A model generated the notes under the pieces. That model worked only from the letters and a program-made list of their open reading frames with translations, had not been told where the DNA came from and did not search any database. Made by a program: the position numbers and the translations under genes. 64,000 bases of DNA. Origin: UBA8389 sp942493385. Lineage in GTDB: Bacteria > Bacteroidota > Bacteroidia > Bacteroidales > UBA1402. Of the stretch, positions 1 to 7,200 are shown piece after piece (position 1 is the first letter of the stretch; every line of letters begins with the position of its first letter). The stretch is from positions 2,542,001-2,606,000 of the forward strand of contig OW818699.1 in NCBI GenBank assembly GCA_942493385.1, read 5' to 3'.

Positions 1-810
1 GCCATCTGTGCCGAAGGCTGTGCCGTTTATACCCGCAAACAGTTGGACGAACTGACCGATTTTGTAAAACGTCCTCAAATCGGAGCCAAAGGCATGGTCT
101 ATCTGCGCTGCGAAGCCGACGGAACCTTTAAGTCTTCAGTCGACAAATTCTACGATCAGACACAACTGAAAGCATGGGCAGAAGCCTGTCAGGCAAAACC
201 TGGCGACCTCATCCTGATGCTGAGTGGTGACAAGGCCAAAACACAAAAAGCCCTCTGCGAATTACGCCTCGAAATGGGAGCAAGGATGGGTCTTCGCAAC
301 AAAGAGGTGTACGCACCACTTTGGGTCATCGACTTCCCTATGTTTGAGTGGGATGAAGAAACACAGCGCTATTACGCTATGCATCACCCATTTACATCAC
401 CTAAACCCGAGGATATCCCACTTTTGGACAGCAACCCCGGACAAGTTCGAGCCAATGCCTACGACATGGTCATCAACGGTGTTGAGTTGGGTGGGGGATC
501 CATCCGAATTTTCGACAGTGAACTACAAGCCAAGGCATTCGACATCATCGGATTCACCCGTGAAAAAGCTCAAAGTCAGTTTGGCTTCCTCATGAGTGCC
601 TTCAAATTCGGCGCACCTCCACACGGTGGATTGGCTTTCGGCCTTGACCGCTTCGTTTCCATGATGGCAGGTCTTGATTCCATCCGTGACTGCATCGCCT
701 TCCCGAAAAACAACTCCGGAAGAGACGTCATGTGTGATGCACCCTCCAAAATCGACCCTGCACAACTGGAAGAATTGTACATCGCATTGAAACAACCCGC
801 AGCGAAGTAA
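1..810 (+). CDS. aspS: Aspartate--tRNA ligase, C-terminal part (truncated by window edge)
   Basis: The frame is open from base 1, so this is the last 269 residues of a class II aminoacyl-tRNA synthetase; the start lies outside the window. The fragment begins in the GAD insertion domain specific to bacterial AspRS (KPGDLILMLSG). It continues through MHHPFTSPKPED, the GGGSIRI strand, and class II motif 3 with its ATP-binding arginine in FGLDRF near residue 216. The tail SIRDCIAFPKNNSGRDVM is typical of AspRS. The enzyme charges tRNA-Asp in the cytoplasm. Its TAA stop overlaps the ATG of the next gene by one base, so the two are probably co-transcribed and translationally coupled. Identification is firm; whether it charges only Asp or Asp/Asn cannot be judged from this part. 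Confidence 0.95.
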   Translation, partial: AICAEGCAVYTRKQLDELTDFVKRPQIGAKGMVYLRCEADGTFKSSVDKFYDQTQLKAWAEACQAKPGDLILMLSGDKAKTQKALCELRLEMGARMGLRNKEVYAPLWVIDFPMFEWDEETQRYYAMHHPFTSPKPEDIPLLDSNPGQVRANAYDMVINGVELGGGSIRIFDSELQAKAFDIIGFTREKAQSQFGFLMSAFKFGAPPHGGLAFGLDRFVSMMAGLDSIRDCIAFPKNNSGRDVMCDAPSKIDPAQLEELYIALKQPAAK

Positions 811-1598
811 TGAAGACCGTTGGTGACGTTTGTGCTGTTCTAGAAGCATTTGCACCCCTGTCATTGCAGGAGTCATACGACAATGCCGGCTTGATTCTCG
901 GAAATCGGGATCAGGAAGTTACCGGCATTTTGATTGCTCTGGACACCACGCTCGAAGTCATTGATGAAGCCATTACGCTCGGATGCAATATGATAGTAAC
1001 CCATCATCCATTCATTTTCAAGGGTTTAAAAACGATAACCGGCAAGAACCATACGGAAAACTGCCTGATCAAGGCCATTCGAAACGACATCGCCGTATAC
1101 GCTGGGCACACCAATGTGGATTCCGTAAGGGGAGGGGTTAACGAACGCATGGCCGATAAACTTGGCTTGACTGAATCCTCCATTCTAGTACCCATGCAGC
1201 AACCAGGTTGCGACTGCGGCTTGGGAATGGTTGGTTTGTTGCCTGAAAGTCTGAGCGAAACCCAATTTCTACACTTGGTCAAACAGACTTTCCATTGCGA
1301 ACGAATTCGTCATTCCACCTTGACCGGAAAAACCATCCGAAAGGTAGCCTTATGTGGAGGGTCGGGGAGTGAGTTTCTCGAAAATGCCCTGTCCATCGGT
1401 GCTGACGCTTATCTGACTGGTGAAGCCAAGTACCATGAGTTTTTCACCCATGCCTCCGAAATCCTTCTTATAGATGCCGGTCATTATGAGACGGAACAGT
1501 TTACAAAAGACATTTTTTTCGAGATACTTTCAGAAAATTTTTCTACCTTTGCCGTTCGGATTTCAGAAGTTGAGAACAACCCTGTCCATTATTTGTAA
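810..1598 (+). CDS. Nif3-like dinuclear metal centre hexameric protein
   Basis: A 262-residue protein of the Nif3/YbgI family (GTP cyclohydrolase I type 2 / DUF34), in the short form without the PII-like insertion of YqfO proteins. Metal ligands are visible: THHPFIF near residue 67, the GHTNVD segment near residue 99, and the C-terminal GHYETEQF motif that supplies His and Glu. The family forms toroidal hexamers with two metal ions per active site; its in vivo substrate is not settled. The ATG start overlaps the aspS stop by one base. The next gene, a zinc ribbon protein, follows after 27 bases, a pairing that is common in Bacteroidota. Family assignment is secure, biochemical role is not. 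Confidence 0.92.
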   Translation: MKTVGDVCAVLEAFAPLSLQESYDNAGLILGNRDQEVTGILIALDTTLEVIDEAITLGCNMIVTHHPFIFKGLKTITGKNHTENCLIKAIRNDIAVYAGHTNVDSVRGGVNERMADKLGLTESSILVPMQQPGCDCGLGMVGLLPESLSETQFLHLVKQTFHCERIRHSTLTGKTIRKVALCGGSGSEFLENALSIGADAYLTGEAKYHEFFTHASEILLIDAGHYETEQFTKDIFFEILSENFSTFAVRISEVENNPVHYL

Positions 1599-1625
1599 GT
1601 AATTACTAAACAAGATATTATATCT

Positions 1626-2390
1626 ATGAGCGCTGAAAATTCTAAAGTAGATTCCAAAGAAATCACAGTCAAAGAAAAGCTTAAAGCTTTGTATGATTTG
1701 CAGATGGTTGTCTCTGAAATTGACAAAATCAAAACACTTCGCGGCGAATTGCCTTTGGAAGTACAAGACCTGGAAGACGAAATCGCCGGTCTGGAAACCC
1801 GCATTGATAATTTTCGGGCAGAACTCAAGGAATGTGAAGACATCATCACAGGCCGCAAGTTGGATATTGAAAACTCCAAAGCCCTGACTATCAAATACAA
1901 AGAGCAACAGGATAACGTTCGCAACAACCGTGAGTTCGATTACCTCAGCAAAGAACTGGAATTCCAGGGTCTTGAAATTGAATTTGCCGAAAAGAAAATC
2001 CGCGAAGCACAGGTTATGGCAAAAGCCAAATCCGAAGAAATGGAAGGAGCCGAAGATCACCTTTCGGAACGTCGCAAAGACCTTGACTTGAAAAAGCAGG
2101 AACTGGAAGAAATCATTTCTGAAACCCGCACTGAAGAAGAAACCCTTCGTGAAAAGGCCAAACAGATTGAAACCCTTATCGAACCACGTCTGTTGGCTGC
2201 CTTCAAACGCATCCGCAAAAGCGCCCGCAACGGTCTGTCGGTCGTTTCCGTACAACGTGATGCTTGCGGTGGTTGTTTCAATAAGATTCCGCCCCAACGT
2301 CAGATGGACATCCGCATGGGTAAGAAAATCATTGTATGCGAATATTGCGGCCGTATCATGATTGATCCGGACATGACTGCAGAAGCTTAA
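1626..2390 (+). CDS. Coiled-coil zinc ribbon protein (CdsZ / CT398-like)
   Basis: This 254-residue protein has a long, highly charged coiled-coil hairpin (about residues 15-190) rich in Glu, Lys and Leu. A C4 zinc ribbon follows, with Cys214, Cys217, Cys238 and Cys241 (CGGC and CEYC). This is the architecture of the CT398/CdsZ family, formerly DUF164. Family members are described as coiled-coil zinc proteins with proposed roles near secretion or RNA/nucleotide processes; nothing in the sequence decides the function. It lies 27 bases after the Nif3-like gene and is followed by an intrinsic terminator, so it closes the aspS-nif3-cdsZ transcription unit. Confidence 0.85.
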   Translation: MSAENSKVDSKEITVKEKLKALYDLQMVVSEIDKIKTLRGELPLEVQDLEDEIAGLETRIDNFRAELKECEDIITGRKLDIENSKALTIKYKEQQDNVRNNREFDYLSKELEFQGLEIEFAEKKIREAQVMAKAKSEEMEGAEDHLSERRKDLDLKKQELEEIISETRTEEETLREKAKQIETLIEPRLLAAFKRIRKSARNGLSVVSVQRDACGGCFNKIPPQRQMDIRMGKKIIVCEYCGRIMIDPDMTAEA

Positions 2391-2410
2391 GACAAAGCAT
2401 GAATTTTTAA

Positions 2411-2445
2411 AGGCCGATTTCGAAAGAGATCGGCTTTTTTTATTT
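2411..2445 (+). terminator. Intrinsic terminator after the zinc ribbon gene
   Basis: GCCGATTTC pairs with GAGATCGGC (one G-T pair) across a GAAA loop, followed by seven T residues. It ends the aspS-nif3-zinc ribbon unit and abuts the stop codon of the convergent gene. Confidence 0.8.
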
Positions 2446-2893
2446 AGAGTTGGTTGTAGTTTGGGATGTCAGGTAAAAAAACGACCTGATGATTCTCATA
2501 GTCCATCCTACAGCAAAAATGCTTCATTCCATTACTGACTATCAAATAGTTAACATGTAATGAAAAGTTATAGGCCGAAATCTGATCAAATACTTTTTGC
2601 GTGATTTCCACAGTGGGAGCCTTGTATTCTATAATGACCAAAGGCTGAAGTATGTCGTTGTAAATGACCGCGTCACACCGTTTTTTTCGTCCGTTATACG
2701 GTATAAAAGCCTCTTGAACCGTTCTGCCTGCCGGATAGGATTTCTCAGTAACCAAAAAATGCGTAAAATGCTGACGTACCCATTCTTCCGGAGTCAATGC
2801 CACAAATTTATGCCTCAGAAAATCGAATATCTCGTTTTTCCCGTTCACTGAACGTATTTTGTAGTCGTATGCAGGCAAGTTTAAGTCAAACAT
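2444..2893 (-). CDS. Orphan HsdR N-terminal-domain protein (PD-(D/E)XK fold)
   Basis: A 149-residue protein that is almost entirely a type I restriction enzyme R-subunit N-terminal domain (HSDR_N_2). It shows the nuclease core: RCDAVIYND with the metal-binding Asp near residue 94, then PLVIIEYKAP with the ExK pair near residues 111-113. There is no helicase domain and no neighbouring hsdM or hsdS, so it is not a restriction system by itself. Stand-alone proteins of this kind are common in Bacteroidota and lack a known role. It is transcribed divergently from the AMP nucleosidase gene, with only 41 bases between the two starts. Nuclease activity is inferred from motifs only. Confidence 0.82.
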   Translation of the reverse strand: MFDLNLPAYDYKIRSVNGKNEIFDFLRHKFVALTPEEWVRQHFTHFLVTEKSYPAGRTVQEAFIPYNGRKKRCDAVIYNDILQPLVIIEYKAPTVEITQKVFDQISAYNFSLHVNYLIVSNGMKHFCCRMDYENHQVVFLPDIPNYNQL

Positions 2894-2934
2894 TTCGTAT
2901 TTTTGTTTTCGAAGGCTAAAGATAAAGAAATACC

Positions 2935-3705
2935 ATGAAGACCAAAAAAGAAATTGTTGACAATTGGCTGCCCCGTTATACCAAACGTCCCTTGGAAGGA
3001 TTCGGCAAACACATCCTACTCACGAATTTCAATCAATACGTCCAACTCTTTGCCGAGAAATTCGGCGTTGAAGTACTTGGAAAAGATGGAAACATGCCCA
3101 ATGCCACAGCCAATGGCATTACCATCATCAATTTTGGCATGGGCAGTGCCAATGCAGCCACCATCATGGATCTGCTATCCGCTGTCGAACCAAATGCCGT
3201 ACTCTTTCTTGGTAAATGTGGCGTATTGAAAGAAGGTACGACACTGGGCGATTTTGTGCTTCCCATCGCTGCCATTCGCGGTGAAGGAACCTCCAACGAT
3301 TATTTCCCGCCCGAAGTTCCGTCTTTACCCGCATTCAGCCTCCAACGTGCCGTGTCCACTACCATCCGTGATTATCAAAAGGACTATTACACAGGAACTG
3401 TATATACGACCAACCGTCGTGTATGGGAATACGACGAACAATTCAAAAGCTATTTGCACCGAATCAGGGCGATGGCCGTGGATATGGAAACAGCTACTCT
3501 TTTTTCCGTTGGATTTTATAATGGTATTCCAACCGGAGCCTTGTTGTTGATTTCAGACCAACCTTTTATTTCCACCGGTGTCAAAACGGATAAAAGCGAC
3601 CAACAGGTCAACGAGCTTTATGTGAACGATCATTTAAACATTGGCATCACAGCCTTGGATATCCTAATTCGTAACGGGCGCTCAGTCAAGCATTTACGTT
3701 TCTAG
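2935..3705 (+). CDS. amn: AMP nucleosidase (short Bacteroidota form)
   Basis: This 256-residue protein belongs to the purine nucleoside phosphorylase fold family and matches the short AMP nucleosidases of Bacteroidota, which lack the N-terminal regulatory domain of the E. coli enzyme. It would hydrolyse AMP to adenine and ribose 5-phosphate. Visible signatures: NFGMGSANAATIMDLL near residue 65, LFLGKCGVL near 92, the GEGTS segment near 115, and the ribose-binding AVDMETATLFSVGF near 179, followed by LLISDQP. A promoter-like TATTTTTG lies at 2898-2905. It ends one base before holA, so the two are probably one transcript. Confidence 0.9.
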   Translation: MKTKKEIVDNWLPRYTKRPLEGFGKHILLTNFNQYVQLFAEKFGVEVLGKDGNMPNATANGITIINFGMGSANAATIMDLLSAVEPNAVLFLGKCGVLKEGTTLGDFVLPIAAIRGEGTSNDYFPPEVPSLPAFSLQRAVSTTIRDYQKDYYTGTVYTTNRRVWEYDEQFKSYLHRIRAMAVDMETATLFSVGFYNGIPTGALLLISDQPFISTGVKTDKSDQQVNELYVNDHLNIGITALDILIRNGRSVKHLRF

Positions 3706-3706
3706 A

Positions 3707-4723
3707 ATGGCAAAATCATCACAAACTCCCCAATCAATACTGGCTGAAGTCAAGGCCGGAAACCTGAAACCCGTTTATTTTTTAATGGGCGACGAGTCGT
3801 ATTACATCGACATGATCACAGAATCCTTGATGGAACTGTTGATGACGGAGTCTGAAAAAGAATTTGACCTGGCAGTAGTCTATGGCAAAGATACCGATAT
3901 GCGCCAGGTTATCAGCCTGGCCAGGCAATATCCCATGATGGCCAAGCATAGGGTTGTCCTCGTCAAAGAGGCTCAGGATATAAAAGATATGGATACCTTG
4001 TCTCTTTATCTGGAAAAACCGATGCAATCAACCATTCTGATTGTCAACTATAAAAACGGTAGCCTGGACAAACGCAAAAAATTAGCTTCAGAACTGGATA
4101 AAACGGGGATTCTCTACGAATCAAAGAAACTTTACGATAATGAACTGCCTGGTTGGATCATCAACTATGCCAAATCCAAGGGTTTAGGAATCGATGATCG
4201 TACTGCAGAGCTTCTGGCAGAGTACCTGGGCAGCGATTTGGGTAGGATAGTAGGTGAACTTGAAAAGCTTACTATTACCATTCCTAAGGGTGAAACCAAA
4301 ATCACACCTGCGCTGGTAGAACGTAACATCGGTATTAGCAAAGAATACAACGATTTCGAACTCCAAAGCGCCATCGTCAGCAAAAACATTTTAAAGGCAA
4401 ACAAGATTGCAGTCTATTATGGAAAGAACCCCAAAGCGAACCCGTTGGTAAAAACCGTTGCTTTGTTGTCTGGTTTTTTCAGCAACCTGATGTTGTACCA
4501 TTACTTGGTTGATAAGTCATCCAGTGCCGTCGCCAGCGAACTTGGCGTTGCACCCTTTCGTGTACGGGAGTTTACAGAAGGGGCAAGGAATTATAATGCT
4601 CTGAAAACCATGAATATAATTAGTCTATTCAGGGCTTACGATGCCAAGGCAAAGGGTTTTGAAAGTAAAAGTATTCCGGATGCGGAGCTTCTTAAGGAGC
4701 TTCTCTACAAAATCATGCACTAG
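3707..4723 (+). CDS. holA: DNA polymerase III subunit delta
   Basis: A 338-residue clamp-loader delta subunit. It opens with the conserved PVYFLMGDESYYID segment near residue 22. It then has the AAA+-like but ATPase-inactive domain and a C-terminal helical collar (LLSGFFSNLMLYHYL, then ALKTMNIISLFRAYDAKAKG). Delta binds and opens the beta sliding clamp inside the tau/gamma-delta-delta' complex. It begins one base after the AMP nucleosidase stop. Its TAG stop is at 4721-4723, and the last base of that codon is also the first base of the structured repeat described separately. Length and spacing of motifs are normal for the family. Confidence 0.9.
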   Translation: MAKSSQTPQSILAEVKAGNLKPVYFLMGDESYYIDMITESLMELLMTESEKEFDLAVVYGKDTDMRQVISLARQYPMMAKHRVVLVKEAQDIKDMDTLSLYLEKPMQSTILIVNYKNGSLDKRKKLASELDKTGILYESKKLYDNELPGWIINYAKSKGLGIDDRTAELLAEYLGSDLGRIVGELEKLTITIPKGETKITPALVERNIGISKEYNDFELQSAIVSKNILKANKIAVYYGKNPKANPLVKTVALLSGFFSNLMLYHYLVDKSSSAVASELGVAPFRVREFTEGARNYNALKTMNIISLFRAYDAKAKGFESKSIPDAELLKELLYKIMH

Positions 4724-4843
4724 ATGTCTCTATAGAGCACCAATCTCTGCGTTACTGTTCACTCAACTATCCTCACGTACGTTAAGTACGCTCCGGGAGT
4801 TTTCGTAAACAGTGCCTTGACCTTGGCACTCTCTAGAAACATC
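4723..4843 (-). repeat. Structured dispersed element, copy A (candidate RNA)
   Basis: A 121-bp imperfect palindrome whose 21-base outer arms (4723-4743 and 4823-4843) pair with each other. The core is nearly identical to copy B at 28339-28462. Read on the minus strand, the core order is: GGTCAAGGCACTG, a variable stem, CCGGAGCGTAC, a 5-base loop, GTACGTGAGGAT, a variable stem, then CAGTAACG and GAGATT. In this orientation most imperfect pairs are G-T, as expected if RNA is the working form. It starts on the last base of the holA stop codon. No family name is assigned. Confidence 0.8.
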
Positions 4844-5737
4844 TTTCACCGTAGAACTTGTTTGTAGTTGTAACATTAATAGCTATCTGATTTTCAGTAG
4901 TTTAAATACCAAAATCTTATTTGAACTCAAAACAGGCTCAGAATTTAATATTCTGGGCCTTAGCTCGTGTGCCAAAAAAATATTCGATTCTCAGCAATTT
5001 GGATTTTACAGATGCAACTTTTCGGTTAACAATGTTCATAGGTGTTGATAAACTGTTCATAATCCTCTGCGTCTATTTACATAATGAAACAACTAATTTG
5101 TAAATTATTTTGATACGTTTGTAAATTATGCAAAAGTCAAAGCAGCCCAATCCATATTTAAATAAAAGTGGCTTCTCTTATTTAACGCCCTAATTACAAA
5201 TGTTTTGTATACATATGAAAACATACTTTCAACAGCCCTAATTGGCTATAAACAATACTTATAATGCATATAACCAGCTCTATATATTACATATATAAAG
5301 TATTACTTCATATTACTTATCATTATTGACAGAACTAGTCCGATAATGCAACAGAATATGTAATATTTGAGATAGTATACTACTATAATTCAATTATTTA
5401 ACCATATATCATTAAATCTAGTACTTTAATCACTTATGGATAGTTTTATTCTGTAAATTCGAACTGATTTACTTTTGTTACAAAACAACCGTTTTATAAA
5501 TAACAAATGTCAATTTACCAAAGTTTGCATTTCTGTAAATAAGCATTGTAAATGTAAATTTTACTTATTACATTTGTGTACATCTTTCCAAAAATGGATC
5601 TAAGTTTCGACAGCTCTTCATGTTACTGTTGATAACTTAAAATGAGAGTCGATTTTCGCTCCAACTGAAAAGCGAAATAAAATTGCATCTGGAAAATCAA
5701 AAATTGGTCTCCATTTAAATCTCCTATTTTGAACAGG

Positions 5738-5753
5738 TGCATTTTAAAATGCA
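5738..5753. promoter_or_regulatory. 16-bp perfect palindrome upstream of the XRE regulator gene
   Basis: TGCATTTTAAAATGCA is a perfect palindrome about 105 bases before the start of the XRE regulator gene. Its size suits a dimeric helix-turn-helix operator. The assignment to this regulator is inference from position. Confidence 0.4.
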
Positions 5754-5767
5754 TGAATGAACATTTG

Positions 5768-5852
5768 AGAATTTGACAAAAAGTGACGAACTCAAAATCG
5801 GACGAACTCAAAAAGTTACATCCTCAAAAAAATGACAACCTCAAAAAGTGAC
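5768..5852 (+). repeat. Five tandem 16-17-bp direct repeats before the XRE gene
   Basis: The word CTCAAAA (first unit GACAAAA) begins at 5775, 5791, 5807, 5823 and 5840, a spacing of 16, 16, 16 and 17 bases. Flanking bases resemble GACGAA or GACAAC before it and AGTGAC or AGTTAC after it. The array ends five bases before the ATG of the XRE regulator gene, so it lies in the core promoter or leader. Confidence 0.7.
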
Positions 5853-5857
5853 ATCGC

Positions 5858-6307
5858 ATGAAAGACCGAATTCAGAAAATCATTGAAGACAAAAATTTGT
5901 CCCCTTCCATTTTTGCAGACGAGGTCGGTTTGAATCGCGCTGTCGTTTCTCACATTCTTCACGGAAGAAATAAACCGGGGTTGGAAAATTTGCAGAAAAT
6001 TTTATCCGCCTACCCCGACATCAATCCGGGTTGGTTGATCTCCGGAATTGGATCCATGTATCTGGACGGTTCAGGAAATCCAAAAACACCTACTTTGTTC
6101 GACGAGGATGAAGAAATTACGACCAATTACCCGGATAAAACAGAATATTCGAGGGAAAACGAGTTGAAACCACCTTCCAACACCACTAAACAAACAATAA
6201 ATCAGCCAGTTAACCTTAAAATTTCCACTTCAGTAAAAGTGAAGAAGATAGCTGTATTTTACTCCGATAATACCTACGAGGAGTTTGTTCCAAGCAACAA
6301 AGATTAA
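5858..6307 (+). CDS. XRE-family helix-turn-helix regulator
   Basis: A 149-residue protein. Residues 1-65 form an XRE/Cro-type helix-turn-helix domain: RIQKIIEDKNLSPSIFADEV, then the recognition helix region NRAVVSHILHGRNKPGLENL, then ILSAYPDINPGWLISG. A low-complexity linker rich in Thr, Asn and Pro follows, and then a conserved C-terminal peptide (VKKIAVFYSDNTYEEF) typical of a Bacteroidota family of small regulators. It probably binds DNA as a dimer. Directly upstream lie five direct repeats and a palindrome, which fits autoregulation, although no target gene is evident. The next gene pyrK has its own promoter, so this gene is probably monocistronic. Confidence 0.85.
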   Translation: MKDRIQKIIEDKNLSPSIFADEVGLNRAVVSHILHGRNKPGLENLQKILSAYPDINPGWLISGIGSMYLDGSGNPKTPTLFDEDEEITTNYPDKTEYSRENELKPPSNTTKQTINQPVNLKISTSVKVKKIAVFYSDNTYEEFVPSNKD

Positions 6308-6366
6308 ACGTACATTCGCCCGACAGATTTTTCCAATGTCCGCCCAAGAAAAACGTTTCGCAACCG

Positions 6367-6398
6367 TTTGCAGGCTTTCAATGGAAACCGTATCTTTG
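6367..6398 (+). promoter_or_regulatory. Bacteroidota-type promoter for pyrK-pyrD
   Basis: TTTG at 6367-6370 and TATCTTTG at 6391-6398 are separated by 20 bases, matching the -33/-7 consensus of the Bacteroidota primary sigma factor. The pyrK ATG follows 25 bases downstream. Confidence 0.6.
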
Positions 6399-6423
6399 TG
6401 AAGAAGAAAGATACTGCAAGAAT

Positions 6424-7200
6424 ATGCAAAATTTTACAAGCGCTATTTTGGATTTGGAACTGGTAGAAACCCAGACACTGAATGCCCAATATGTCCTGAT
6501 GAAATTTCAACATGAACGACCGTTGCCCGAGATGCAACCTGGTCAATTCATTCAGGTTCGCATTGATGGTTCGCCCAACACCTATTTGAGAAGGCCCATT
6601 TCGGTCAACTTTGTGGAAACCGAAAAAAATCTGCTTTGGCTGCTCATCCAACTGGTCGGTGACGGAACCAGAACCCTAGCCGCCACCCCTATCGGAAATA
6701 AAGTCAATATGATTCTGCCACTTGGGAACCATTTCAGCAAACCAGAAGACAACGATCAGGTTTTGCTGATCGGTGGTGGTGTCGGAGTCGCTCCACTCCT
6801 TATGCTTGGAAAAGAAATTAAGGAACAAGGACTGAATGTGACTTTCCTTTTAGGAGCGCGTTCTGCAAAAGACTTGCTGGAACTCGAAGAATTCGCCAAA
6901 TTCGGACAAGTCTATACGACCACCGAAGATGCCAGTGCAGGCGAAAAAGGTTTTGTGACGCAACACAGCATTTTAACCACAAAATCCTTCACGAAAATCT
7001 ATACCTGCGGTCCCAAACCGATGATGCAGGCGGTTGCCAACTATGCCAGACAAAAGGACATCGAATGTGAGGTTTCTCTGGAGAATTCGATGGCCTGCGG
7101 CATCGGTGCTTGCCTCTGCTGTGTGGAAGACACCGTTGACGGACACGTTTGCACCTGTACAACCGGTCCTGTTTTCAATACAAAAAAACTCAAATGGTAG
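6424..7200 (+). CDS. pyrK: Dihydroorotate dehydrogenase B, electron transfer subunit
   Basis: A 258-residue ferredoxin-reductase-like subunit that passes electrons from dihydroorotate (through PyrD) to NAD+. The FAD-binding barrel includes YLRRPISVNF near residue 59. The nucleotide-binding part has LLIGGGVGVAPLLML near 116 and the TCGPKPMM motif near 196. The C-terminal [2Fe-2S] cysteines are in CGIGACLCC near residue 222 and in VCTCTTGPVF. The gene overlaps pyrD by 7 bases, so the complex is co-translated. It has a good promoter at 6367-6398. Length and motifs are complete. Confidence 0.93.
   Translation: MQNFTSAILDLELVETQTLNAQYVLMKFQHERPLPEMQPGQFIQVRIDGSPNTYLRRPISVNFVETEKNLLWLLIQLVGDGTRTLAATPIGNKVNMILPLGNHFSKPEDNDQVLLIGGGVGVAPLLMLGKEIKEQGLNVTFLLGARSAKDLLELEEFAKFGQVYTTTEDASAGEKGFVTQHSILTTKSFTKIYTCGPKPMMQAVANYARQKDIECEVSLENSMACGIGACLCCVEDTVDGHVCTCTTGPVFNTKKLKW

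Larger units (their letters stand above)
4844..5857. other. AT-rich stretch without genes
   Basis: About 1 kb with no convincing gene; short open frames here have no recognisable protein character. The stretch from about 5040 to 5620 is strikingly AT-rich and repeats TGTAAAT/ATTTACA words many times. A TACATTTG match to the Bacteroidota -7 box lies at 5569-5576, with ATTG about 20 bases upstream, and could drive the XRE gene. The 3' end holds a palindrome and a direct-repeat array, listed separately. It may be a decayed insertion or a long regulatory region. Confidence 0.6.

Noticed and set aside
1563..2297. 244-codon minus-strand open frame, rich in Phe
   Set aside because: It is the antisense shadow of the coiled-coil zinc ribbon gene; the Phe-rich composition is the reverse of AAG/GAA codons.
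4723..4843. Integron attC site
   Set aside because: attC sites also follow stop codons, but they keep conserved outer ends (RYYYAAC/GTTRRRY) and a variable centre. Here the centre is conserved and the ends vary, and no integrase is present.
4921..5103. 60-codon open frame in the AT-rich stretch
   Set aside because: Starts without an ATG in a region of random-looking AT-rich sequence and has no domain or neighbour support.
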